From the NCBI GenBank assembly GCA_963383645.1, contig OY726571.1, positions 24,554,116-24,618,115 on the forward strand: 64,000 nt of DNA, given 5' to 3'. The position numbers and the translations under genes were made by a program. This document shows positions 33,361-43,742 of the stretch, piece by piece (within the stretch, counting starts at the first letter, position 1; the number at the start of each line of letters is the position of its first letter). The notes under the pieces are model-generated. The model ran no database searches. It had not been told where the DNA came from and saw nothing but the letters and a program-made list of their open reading frames with translations. Source of the stretch: Muscardinus avellanarius (lineage: Eukaryota > Chordata > Mammalia > Rodentia > Gliridae).

Positions 33361-35584
33361 GAGAATAGAGGATGGTGTATGTCAAGTGAGGGGAAGCTAC
33401 TGTGAGATACATTTGGGGAGCACACAGGAGGCCAAACCTTGTACTGGGTGATTCAAACATGGAGATTTGTACAATGGGAAGACATGGTGAGACTTCAAGC
33501 AGAGATGAGTAACTGTATAAATAATACTTTAGTCTTCCATTTTGTTATTGTGTGTGGAGAATGAGTCAAAAGGGGGCAAAAAGAAAAGTACAAGAACGGC
33601 TAGTCGGCTGATGTTAGCAATCCATAACTAAGAGGATTAGGGCAATGGTAATGGAATTAAAAAGAAGCAAAGGGTTTCAAAATATATTTTGGAAGCATAA
33701 CCAAATTAAAAATGGATTACTTGGGGGCTGAGGGTTGTAAAAGTAGGAGTAATAAGGGTATCTCCTAATTTCTGGGGTCGAGAGTGGATTCTAAATGTGT
33801 GTGTCCAATTACTAAGCTGGAAATTTAATGCACCTTTTACTTTTTTCATATTGTCATTCAAATACTTTGACAGATTGACTTTTATTTATCCTTATTTTAC
33901 ATTTCTGATCCCTGTCGTGGATAGTTGGAATATGGTGTGATGAGGGGTACAGTAAGAAGAAAGTAGCTAGTGAAGTGTGCATATGACTCAATATGTGTCT
34001 CTAATCAATACTCCCACAATTTTTAAATAGGAATAGGAAGTCCACTTTTCCATACTTTTTGTACAACTGTTGGTAAGCCATAGAATTTTTTCTAAATTAG
34101 TAATTACCTCTTGAAGAATTGTGTTGTAGAAAAATGGTAAGGATATTAGAACAAATCAAAGCTATGTTACACTGGTAATAAAAACTTTAGGTGTTTAATT
34201 AATTTGCACTTTCACTGGATAATTCAGTGTAAAAAAATTCCATGTACCAAAATATGCTTTATGAAAATTGTGCTACTAGTTTCTTAGGAAATAAGCAGTA
34301 TATAATATAAGGAAATAGTAATTATTACTATGCCGTGTATATTATTCTGCCTCCTAGGACCATAAATATTTTCATAGTCTATCTTGAAAATGTACACTGT
34401 TAATTATTATCTCATTTTTCTAAACAAAAGAGTGCAACATTAGTGGTTATAACAAAAATAGAGACTAGCACTGAGCAATATATATTTTTAATATCTCTTG
34501 CATTCTATTTGTTATGTGCAATCCATTTATTAATGAAAATATGGCAGGTTAATTTAATGCTAATTACTAATGAACATTAAAAACTGAGTATAAACCGAAT
34601 ATAATGCCATATTTTAATGAAATGCATTACAAACAGTGGCAAAGTATTCCATGTATATAATTCGGTTTACAGCATTTCAAATTAATTATCGAAGAAGGAA
34701 TGTTAGCTTTTCACCTATTAACGTTTTATTACAGTATTTCAGATTATTCATCACCTTCATGAGAATGTCTGTACTTCATTTTCATAATTTATAGTGATTA
34801 AAAATGTGAGAAAACATTGATTTTTAGATCAATGGATAATCAAGGTAAATTAATTTTTAAACTGGAAAGTAATTTCACTTCTGACCAACCCCCCTTTTCT
34901 TGACTTTTTCACAGCCTAAATCAATCTTTAAAATATATGATTGAAGGTGGAACATTAAATGTTAAATTTAGTATAAAAATGTTATTTCCCTATTTTCTGG
35001 GATCCTTCATTAAAAAGAAGAATAATAGGCACCTTGTTTTATTTCTAATTATTATTGTGGTAAAAATTAAAAACAGGGTAAGAATTATCAGTGAAATTAA
35101 TCTTTTATAATAGTCTCACCTGTTTCTACGATAGTTAAGGCAGAAAGTAGACATTTAATGATATTACTGTATATTTGTTGAAGGTATTTCTTACTGTAAT
35201 TTTTTTCCCTACGTATTAGAACTACTCACAAGTTTGTGGGGAAAATGTAGAGGTTTTTTTTTTCATATACTGAATTTATGGCTGATAAAGTTGAAAAATA
35301 GACACAGTTTGAATATTAGTTCAGATCCTGAATGCATGAAGAATATATTTCTGACAAATAAATTAAATTGACACCTAATCCTTATTCCACCAGGCTGATA
35401 GGAAAGTCAGTTACAGTTAATGTTTCCCTGCTCAGAAGCACAAGCACAAATCTAGCAGAACTCTGATGTGATAACAAGGATAAGAAGCCGTTTTCTGCTA
35501 AAAACACCGACTCTTCACTTGGGCTTGCAATGTCAATGGGTACTCAAATGCAAAAGCAAAATAAGAAATTTGGCATCTTTGCTT

Positions 35585-35586
<2 letters not shown>
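33361..35586. other. Unclassified intron stretch with a long-loop hairpin
   Basis: 33400-33790 is G/A-rich and may be an old interspersed repeat. 34450-34800 is AT-rich, repeat-free by eye and contains the inverted repeat 34591-34669. No exon. Confidence 0.45.
34591..34669. repeat. 79-nt stem-loop
   Basis: TAAACCGAA (34591-34599) and TTCGGTTTA (34661-34669) pair perfectly; TATA/TATA extends the stem past a bulge. Confidence 0.85.
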
Positions 35587-35618
<32 letters not shown>

Positions 35619-35816
35619 TGGTACTGGGGATGGGACCCAGGGGCATTCTAACCCCAAGCTACACTCCTAGCCTTATTTTTTATTATTTATTTTTGAAATA
35701 GGGTCTCGCCGAGTTGTAAAGGGCCTCACTAAGTAGCTGAGGCTGGCTGAAACCATGATCCTCCCTTCTCAGCTTACCAAATGCTGAGCTTACAAGTGCG
35801 GGCCACCATGCCTGGC
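35587..35816 (-). mobile_element. B1-dID SINE with a long T tract
   Basis: About 31 T residues, GTGGTACTGGGGATGGGACC, head ending GGCCACCATGCCTGGC. Confidence 0.92.
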
Positions 35817-35849
35817 TTGGCCTCCATATTTCATCTCTTTCTTTTTCTC

Positions 35850-36170
35850 TGAATCACCCTGGGTTCCAGCAACAACAGGTCTGATTGAGAAACATCTTGT
35901 GATGGGTAGAAAAGATTCTCCAGACAACAGAACTTTCTTGTGGCTGCAGAATAGCCCTGCCTGAACAATCCTGAGAGTATAATCAGCTAGACCACATTTT
36001 AACCAAAAACTGTTTGCTATGCATATTTCTTGCCCCCTTGGTCTATATAATCTGGGAGCTTTGATCCGTTCTTCCAAAGATAAGGCAGAGATGCTGGATG
36101 GTTCATCTCCCTCAAATGGCCACATTAACTAAAGTTCCTATTCTGCTTTTCACCACTACTTTCTTGGTTT
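35850..36170 (+). mobile_element. Possible LTR fragment
   Basis: GGTCTATATAATCTGGGAGC (TATA-like) near 36040 and AACTAAAGTTCCTATTCTGC near 36127 are arranged like an LTR promoter and polyadenylation region. No clear TG/CA ends. Confidence 0.35.
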
Positions 36171-36269
36171 GGATTTGGGGGTATATGGCTGGACCTGATT
36201 TGTTGAGATCCTCATGAGAGAGGCACCACCACAGGGACAAGAAGCATCTGGGTTAAGAAGCCTTAGGTC

Positions 36270-37330
36270 ATGTCCAGACAGCACACCCCAGGAGGCTTGG
36301 CACAAACCACTCTCAATTAGGATCAGCCGAGCATTATTGAAGTCAAGGGTCCTGGATCTGTTCCCTTGAGCAGCTGCAGTGGCTTATCTTTAGCACAGGG
36401 GAAAATGCTTGAGTCAAGTGAATGCACCTACAGCCAATGCACACCCCTACTCCTGCAAGTAACCAATAAAATAAGCTCACTTCCTCCATTCAGAAAGATA
36501 GTCCGATGTCTTCTTGTGGGAGCTGTGTGTCTTCCCGCAAACAGAAGACCCGATAAAAGCCTGACTCGATTTTGTTTCCATTATCCTTGGACCAAAAGAT
36601 CCCAGTTTCTAGCATCATTTGGAGACTCTGGCAGGAAACTGAGAACTAACACAGGGCGAGACTGGCTGTGCTTGGGACTCCAGGACACAACCTCCTGCCG
36701 GAAATATTGCAGCCACTTGGATATTTTTCCCTCAAGAAAAAAAATAAGGCTTAGCTGTGAGAGGTAAGCCTCTGGTTTTTCCCAGCCCATTTGTTTCCCT
36801 GTCCTTGCAGGCAAGGTTCTCTTTTCCCCAGAACAAAGACTTTGTCTATATGTTTGTTCTAGAATGACTTGATTTCATTTCTCTTGTCACTGAGTTGGAG
36901 TTCCCAAGGTCCCAGATCACCCAGCGTTAAGCCTCTGGCCTAGGACTTCAGAAACAAGGTCTCACATGGAGTCTTGTGCCTTTTACAAAGCCCAGGTTCT
37001 ATGGCCTAAGTTCCTGGTTCAAACCAACAGGATCTTTTAAGTCTCTCAAATCCATGGACACGAATGGTTGTCTTCTGTGCCAAGTCCCAGTGCTATTTGG
37101 TGAGGCGAAGGGCCCTGCCCACAGGGAAGTCTCCCTCAAGCACTCTCTCTGTACCTTCTGATCCTTTGCCATTTCCCCGACACAAACCAGACACGCCAGG
37201 CTCTGATTTCTTCCCTATTTCCCTCCAAATCTATCCCTTTCCCCTCCGGTTATTTTCAAAGGTATTTCCTTCTCTCCCTTTTAGTTTTTTATCCAGTTTA
37301 CTTTCTTTCCTGTACTGAAGCCCTAACCGC
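36270..37330 (+). mobile_element. Possible class I (gammaretrovirus-like) ERV remnant: LTR end and leader
   Basis: AATAAAATAAGC (36466 on), then TCATTTGGAGACTCTGGCAG near 36615-36636, laid out like an LTR end followed by a primer site, and GAGAGGTAAGCC near 36758 like a leader splice donor. Downstream is pyrimidine-rich. No intact viral gene is present and the assignment is tentative. Confidence 0.35.
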
Positions 37331-37726
37331 CAAGATATCAGGCAGACACTGGCCTTACATTAGTCAAGTCCTTGAGGCAAAATGTTCACAAGGACTGTGT
37401 ATTAAAGCAGAAAGAGAGGACACAGAAGCACATAACATCTCAAACATTATTTTGCTGAGAAAAAAAAAAAGCAGCGATGGTAGATATCATGAGTCAGAAG
37501 CATTGAAATCTTGGATTCCTAGATCCAAATCTCCTATTCTTTTACTATATCATTTGTGGATTTTGTGTCCTCAATGTACCTATTCTGAGATGATTATATA
37601 TTTCTGTAAATAGTTCTAATTGAATTCCTAGTTTGTAACTTGGAGAAAACTGTGGAAACGCTCTGATATCTGGCAATTTACTTGAGAATACCAATAAGAG
37701 TACAGCAAATTTCAGGATGTCTTCTG
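37331..37726. other. Unclassified intron stretch
   Basis: Nothing firm; could continue the ERV remnant for about 100 bases. Confidence 0.35.
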
Positions 37727-38032
37727 TTTTATTTTATTTTATTTTTTGATGCTGGAGATTGAATCTAGGAGCATACTACCTCTAAGTTTCACCTCTAGCT
37801 CTGTTTAATTTTTGTTTTTGAAATAGTGTGCCACTAGGATGATGAGGGTTTCTCAAAATTGCCGAGGCTAGCTTCAAACCTGCAGAGGCATTCTACCTCC
37901 AAGTTTCATGCCCAGCCCTTCACTTTTTGTTTTGAAATCGACCTGCTAGGGTAAGAATCTGGCTAAGTTGCTAAGGCTGGTCTTTAATCTACAATCCAGA
38001 TTATAGGTGTGTGCCTCCATGTCCAGCTAGCT
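37727..38032 (-). mobile_element. Two joined antisense SINE pieces (old)
   Basis: First piece: GATGCTGGAGATTGAATC to AGGCTAGCTTCAAACCTGC (about 37745-37884). Second: GAGGCATTCTACCTCCAAG to GTGTGTGCCTCCATGTCCAGC (about 37885-38029). The first lacks its head and the second lacks part of its tail. Confidence 0.75.
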
Positions 38033-38060
38033 GGGCATTGCTTTAAGAGGATAACGGAGA

Positions 38061-38264
38061 GCTGAGCATGGTGGTGCACACCTGTAATCCTAGTACTTGG
38101 GAGGTTGAGACAGGAGGATCACAGGTTTGCAGCTAGGTTCAGCAATTTAGTGAGACCCTCAGCAACTTACTGAGATCTTGTTACAAAATAAAAAATAAAA
38201 CAGGACTGGGGTTGTAGGTCAAAGGCTGAACTTCCCAGCGTTCAATCCCCAATACTGAAAAAGT
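38061..38264 (+). mobile_element. B1-dID SINE, older subtype
   Basis: AGCTGAGCATGGTGGTGCAC head; tail GACTGGGGTTGTAGGTCAAAG ending CAATCCCCAATAC (in parts). Confidence 0.88.
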
Positions 38265-38269
38265 AAGTA

Positions 38270-38302
38270 TGCACATACATACATACATACGTACAAACAT
38301 AC
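38270..38302. repeat. (CATA)n array at a SINE 3' end
   Basis: ACATACATACATACATACGTACAAACATAC-type run (in part), starting within 10 bases of the SINE end. Confidence 0.85.
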
Positions 38303-38489
38303 AACTGATGAAGTATGAGGGACCGAGAAAGGAAAAGACATAGTAGCTGAAAGACTGGGTAGATAAATAGTAGACTCAGAAATGTTTCTTAAGGAACCAG
38401 AGTAGTGATGCTGGAGAGAAAATACTTGTACCTAAGACTGGAAAACTGGCAAGATGAAGAGCCAGAGAAAGAAAATTAGAAGATAACTG

Positions 38490-38685
38490 GGAGCTGGACT
38501 GGTTGGTGCACACCTGTAATCCTGGTACTTGGAAGGCTGAGAAAGAAGGATTGCGGGTAAAAGGCCAGCCTCGGCTACTTTGTGAGATACTGCCTCAAAA
38601 CAAAAAATAAATAAATAAAATAAAATAGGGCTGGGAATGTAGCTTGAAGGTAGAATGCCCCTGGGTTCCATCAATTGAATCACAA
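38490..38685 (+). mobile_element. B1-dID SINE, older subtype
   Basis: GGAGCTGGACTGGTTGGTGC head, tail GGGCTGGGAATGTAGCTTG, end AATTGAATCACAAAATAAAA. Confidence 0.88.
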
Positions 38686-38689
38686 AATA

Positions 38690-39680
38690 AAATTGAATTA
38701 AATGAAAAATTCTCAGGTTGTGTATTCAATGAGATTTGTCATCAGGCTGTGAAGGAATTTGTTACAGCGACCCACACATCCATCATTCCCATTTCCCTTC
38801 CTCATCCTCAATCTTCCACCAACTACCCCCATGTAGCCATAGCGACCATGCGCCAGAGCTATGCTTCTGAGAACACTAAAACCATCGAGAGGGTCTCTTT
38901 CCACATGAGACTAGCAAAGCCTTGCAAAGCTCAGCTCCATTGCCACTTGCTAAAAACATCCCAAACCAAAGCATTCTTACAAGAGGGTGACGTTGGGAGA
39001 GCACTTCATTTTTCTTGAATTATTTTAATTAAGGAGAGCTTAGAGCCTCCAAGTGCAGAATGACAGAGGAATAATTGCCATCCATCTCTTTGGATAAAAA
39101 GCTGATGAAATGCAGAACTCTGCTGCTCTCCCTGGCTTCCTAAAAGCTCATGCAGCCAGGGCTCCTGACCACAGCTAGCAGGCCTCGAGCTGAGCCCTGT
39201 CCCTGGTGTGTGGACCCAAAAACTTCTCCTGTGAGCCTTAATCAAAAGCCCTTTCATAGGACCTATTGCCCTAAGAGATCTACAAAGTAGATGATGTCTT
39301 ACAAATGCATTCCTGTAGGTACACATATTGTTATTTGCAATAAGAATATTATGTAGCTGTTGTTATAAGGCCATCCTATTAACCTAAATAACTACTCTAG
39401 TAATAGAGGAAACTGTATTTATACCTACTGGGAACTAGGCTATGTTTACATTGCCAAGTCTTTCTCCTGAAGGAGGTAGGTGGTAATTACTCTTAAACCT
39501 AAAAATATCCATCTGTGTACAGCACACTGAAGACAGACTCCTCACATGGGACTTTAGTGGAAAGGAGCACTGAGCTTAGAAAGTTCATGGAACTTTCTGG
39601 TACCCCGAGGAATTAAGAATGTACAAATGAAAGGAGGCCCGAACCCTGCAAGCAGGATAGAACTTCCTGCTACAATCGTT
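38690..39680. other. Unclassified intron stretch, GC-richer
   Basis: The 124-residue frame starting at 38644 begins inside a SINE and has no splice support. 39100-39260 is GC-richer. Nothing recognised. Confidence 0.45.
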
Positions 39681-39884
39681 TATTTTTTATTATTATTTAT
39701 CTGTGGTGCAGGGGATAGAAGTCAGGGGCATTCTACCTCCAAGCTATCCCTCTAGCTCCATTTTATTTCTTTTTTTTTTTTAATTTTGAAACAGGGTCTC
39801 CCTAAATTGCAGAGAGCCTAAGTTGCTGAGGTTGGCCTTGAACCTGTCTGTGATCCTCCTGTCTCAGCCTCCCCATGTCTGGTT
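39680..39884 (-). mobile_element. B1-dID SINE, older subtype
   Basis: CTGTGGTGCAGGGGATAGAAG through CCTCCCCATGTCTGG; part of the head region is deleted. Confidence 0.85.
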
Positions 39885-40174
39885 CCTAGTATGATTTTTA
39901 AAAAGCATTAGAATCTTGCTTTTGTGTCACAGAAATGATCACAAAAGTGTATCAGAGAGCAGAAAAAACAGATCCTACTTTTTTCTGTTGATTCCTGATG
40001 TGCTTTTAATAATGAAGCATGATTTTTTTTAAAGTGACTGTTTTCTTGCTAAAACTAAATGAAGAGATAGTAAGCTAGTGTGATTACTAAAACAGAAGTA
40101 GTATTACCTAAACTTGAGATAAAAAAAGACCCACACTGTTTTTTAAGAAGGAAGAATTTTTTAATTAGAACCTT

Positions 40175-40335
40175 TCTTAGTCCTTAAATAAATGTCCTTA
40201 GTTATCAATCTCTTAGCTATGACACCGGTTCCATGAGGGCTGAAACCATGTGTATTTTCATCGGAATTTTCTAAATCCTATCCTATTCTAGTTAATTTTA
40301 TGTAATATGTATGTAATAAATATTTGTGAAACGTG
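40175..40335 (+). mobile_element. L2 3' end fragment
   Basis: GGTTCCATGAGGGCTGAAACC, then GTAATAAATATTTGTGAAACG, matching the L2 3' terminus layout. Confidence 0.6.
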
Positions 40336-40393
40336 GTTTTAATTAAATATGGTTTTAATTTATTAAAACTAAGTAAAAAATTATTTGAAACCA

Positions 40394-40394
40394 T

Positions 40395-40441
<47 letters not shown>
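40394..40441. repeat. (TG)n array in SINE tail position
   Basis: About 24 TG units before an antisense SINE. Confidence 0.96.
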
Positions 40442-40447
<6 letters not shown>

Positions 40448-40641
40448 GTGGTACTGGGGATTCAACCCAGGGGCATTCTACTACCTGATTTATACCCCCA
40501 GCCCTATTTTATTTTTATTTTGAAATAGATTCTCACTAGTTTTGGTGAGAGTCTCACTTCTTCCTGAGGCTGTCCTCTAACCTATGATGCTCCTGTCTCA
40601 GCCTCCCAAGTATTGGAATTATAGACATGCACCACCACATT
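40442..40641 (-). mobile_element. B1-dID SINE, older subtype, CA tail
   Basis: TGGTGGTACTGGGGATTCAACC through ATGCACCACCACATT. A younger SINE abuts its head. Confidence 0.9.
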
Positions 40642-40648
40642 CAAGACC

Positions 40649-40789
40649 TTTTTTTTTTTTTTTTTTTTGGTGGTACTGGGTTTCCTGGAAACCCTTCTAC
40701 CTCCGGGCTACACTCCCAGACCTGCGCGATCCTCCTCCTGTCTCTGTCTCCCAAGCACTGGGATTACAAGCGTGCGCTACCACGCCCGG
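40649..40789 (-). mobile_element. B1-dID SINE, young subtype, internally deleted
   Basis: Goes from CTCCCAGACCT directly to GCGCGATCC, losing roughly 60 bases normally lying between. Target duplication CAAGACC at 40642-40648 and 40790-40796. Confidence 0.93.
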
Positions 40790-40796
40790 CAAGACC

Positions 40797-41232
40797 ATGC
40801 TTTTTGACAGTCAATTGTTAACTCCAGGATTAACTGAATTGGACATAAAACTCATAGGAAACATTACTTGATCAAGTTACAGAAAATCCAGAGATTATAT
40901 CAGTAATAATTAAAATGCTAATCTCATTAATACTGGCATTTACCTATTTTCCTATCCGGTTCTTCATCTGATGGTAGACAGCTTTGCATGTGGCTTGTTT
41001 AGAAACTTCTAGAACAGAGACTATAGCATTCCCATAGTGGGTATTATAGTGGCCCTAATCAAATGTTTAAATCATTACATTTGTGATACTGCCATGTATA
41101 ACATCTTCTGAATAAACGAATGCTTCTAATTTTTTATAGTTTCAATGTTTTAGATGCTTTTCCCCATTAGTTAAAATTGGAAAAATCAATATTAATTGAC
41201 AAAAGGGTAACATGTTACAGAAGAAAATGTAA
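40797..41232. other. Unclassified intron stretch
   Basis: AT-rich, nothing recognised. Confidence 0.45.
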
Positions 41233-41245
41233 GACATTTTTTCTT

Positions 41246-41440
41246 TTCTTTTTTTTTTTTTTTTTTGGTGGTATTGGGGTTCCTGGAAGCCCTTCTTCCT
41301 CCGGGCTACACTCCCAGACCTATTTTATATTTTTGAAACAGGGTCTCTTACGCCAGCACGGCTGGCTTCGAACCTGCGCGATCCTCCTTGTCTCCGCCTC
41401 CCAAGCCCGGGGATTACAAGCGTGCGCCACCACGCCCGGC
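41246..41440 (-). mobile_element. B1-dID SINE, young subtype
   Basis: Intact with many CpGs. Exact 13-bp target duplication GACATTTTTTCTT at 41233-41245 and 41441-41453. Confidence 0.96.
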
Positions 41441-41747
41441 GACATTTTTTCTTATAAGTTTTGCTATGTCCTTTGCTCTCCTCATTTTCTCATGTAGTGA
41501 TGATAATCAACTCCTCAACAACACTCTTTTTTAAAGGCCATTTTTTTCTCCTCACATTTGAGAATTTCAGAGTTTTAATTATTTTAGCATTCTGCATTAC
41601 CTAATAATACAATTTACCTTCCTAACTGGCATTATAAAAAGGGTATTTCTACTATATTATTGCCGTTTTTTTCAAGAATATATGTAATTATGGCATTTAT
41701 TTACATGTCCAAAGCATATTTTGTTGACATTCTCAAAACTGATTGTC

Positions 41748-41980
41748 TTTTTTTTTTTTTTTTTTTTTTGCGGGTCTGGGGATGGAACCCGGGGGCATTC
41801 AACCTCTGAGCTAAAGCCGCTGCCCTATTTTTTATTCTTTATTTTGAAACCATGTCTCACTGAGTTGCAGAGGGCCTCACTAAGCCGCTGGGGCTGTACG
41901 CAAACGCAAACTGCAAACTGTGATCCTCTGGTCTCAGTCTTCCAAATTCTGGGATTACAAACTTGGCCACTGATTGGCTT
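41748..41980 (-). mobile_element. B1-dID SINE
   Basis: T tract, GGGTCTGGGGATGGAACCCG, head ending ATTACAAACTTGGCC. Exact target duplication CTGATTGTC at 41739-41747 and 41981-41989. A CAAACGCAAACTGCAAACTG triplet-like duplication sits at about 41902-41921. Confidence 0.94.
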
Positions 41981-41989
41981 CTGATTGTC

Positions 41990-43039
41990 ATTTAAAATGA
42001 CCTGAGAAGCTGTAGCCACTGAGGGCTGGCACAATCCTGGCAGAGTCATTCTCAATAGACAGGTTGCCACAAATCTAACCTATCTGTTGCTATCCATGAG
42101 GTAAGAAATGAAATAGAACCGAGTCCATGGATTTAGACTTCTTTCCATCTTTATATAAACACAACCTCAGTATGTGAGCTCAACAGTTCTCCTCCCAAAG
42201 CATCCTTCCTTCCACAGATCCTCTTCATACTTTTGCAGAGTCTTAGTCTCTTGTCCAGACTTTTCAGTTATGATGTAAGCTGTCGTACAGCATTGCTTTA
42301 TAATCTACTACTCGTAGGAGCATGCCTCCCTTATCCAAATCATCCTGGAAAACAATGCATTCCTTTCCTAGGATGCTACTTATTTTGTTATTTTTTTTTC
42401 TATTTAGCCCTGTATTATAGTCTATCTTTGATTATTTTATTTGCTTTATTTGGAAAACTATTTGCAACTGTATGTCTAGGGGCCTTCTCTTTTGTCTCTG
42501 CTTTGGGATCAGTTGGCTTTAACAGAAGAGAGTAATTTTAATGAGTTCCTCTGGGATTTGGGAATGGAGACAATTTTAATTAAAACATCATGAATTATAA
42601 CTTTCTGAGGAAACTTTCGGTTTGTATTTAATCCTACTAATGATGTTTTCTTTAACTGAGTATGGTATAGAAGTATATTCTTTATTCATGTAGATTTTTG
42701 TGTATATTTTTAATTTATTTTATCATGAATCGCAACTAAACATTATAGTAAGGTTCAGTGTGATGGGAAAATCCATACACACAGCACTTGGTGTATTTCT
42801 CTCCACATCTCACCCCCCTTTTTCCCCACATTTTAGTGAAGTTGGAGTAATACCTTTCCATATTACCATGGTAATTCTTTGGAGCTGCTTTTTTTTTTTT
42901 CTTAATCCTTCCTTTTCACCTCCCTAAGCCCCTTTCCAAATCCTTTTCCCTTACTCTATAGGGCTCTCTCCATATTATTTCAAGTTTCTTGTTTTCTTTC
43001 TAGATTCCACATTTGAAAGAAAATATATAACCCTTGGCC
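41990..43039. other. Unclassified intron stretch
   Basis: Open frames at 42233-42535 and 42700-42927 are hydrophobic because the sequence is T-rich; no coding support. Confidence 0.45.
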
Positions 43040-43511
43040 TTGGGAGACTGACTGATATAGAATGGCAATCATCAGGAATAAAAACAATAACAAATATTAC
43101 TGAGGAAGTGGGAGCACAGGGATTTTTATGCTGTTGGCAGCATTTTAAATTAGTACAATCACCCTGGAGATCAGTTTAAAGGTTCCTCAAAAGAAAAGAA
43201 AAAAGAAATTAAACATGGAACCATCACTTGACCCAGTAATACAACTCCTCCAAATTCTTTCAAAAGAATTAAAGCCGCCAGGCGTGGTGGCGCACGCTTG
43301 TAATCCCCGCACTTGGAAAGCATGGACAGGAGGATCATTCAGGTTTGAAGCCAGCCTCGCTGGTTTGAGACCCTGTTTCAAAATAAAAAATATAAAATAG
43401 GTCTGGGAGTGTACCCCGGAGGTAGAATGGTTTCCAGGAACCTCAGTGCCACACACACAAAAAAGAATTAAAGCCAGAATATAACAATAAAAAATCAAGA
43501 GTATAAACTTT
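43040..43511 (+). mobile_element. L1 ORF2 3' end fragment, interrupted by a SINE
   Basis: AGAATGGCAATCATCAGG, AAATTAGTACAATCACCCTGG, GAACCATCACTTGACCCAG (each in part) follow L1 ORF2. Continues after the SINE at 43476. Confidence 0.75.
43277..43460 (+). mobile_element. B1-dID SINE, young subtype, inside L1
   Basis: GCCAGGCGTGGTGGCGCACG head. Exact 15-bp target duplication AAAAGAATTAAAGCC at 43262-43276 and 43461-43475. Confidence 0.95.
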
Positions 43512-43726
43512 ATTTTTGTTTTTTAGTTTTTTTTTTTTTTTTTTTTTATGGTACTGGGGTTCCTGGAAGCCCTTCTGCCTCCGGGCTACACTCCCAGACA
43601 CCATTTTGTACTTTTTTATTTGGAAACAGGGTCTCTTAAGCCAGCTCAGCTGGCTTCGAACCTGTGCGATCCTCCTGTCTCCGCCTCCCAAGCGCAGGGA
43701 TTACAAGCATGCGCCACCACGCCCCA
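43512..43726 (-). mobile_element. B1-dID SINE, young subtype, tail-to-tail with its neighbour
   Basis: T tract, TGGTACTGGGGTTCCTGG, head ending GCCACCACGCCCCA. Exact 16-bp target duplication CAAGAGTATAAACTTT at 43496-43511 and 43727-43742. Confidence 0.96.
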
Positions 43727-43742
43727 CAAGAGTATAAACTTT

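Noticed and set aside
34591..34669. microRNA gene call
   Set aside because: Only the outer stem pairs well; the middle does not, so only a hairpin is reported.
38644..39018. 124-residue open frame
   Set aside because: Starts within a SINE tail; no splice sites, homology or codon pattern.
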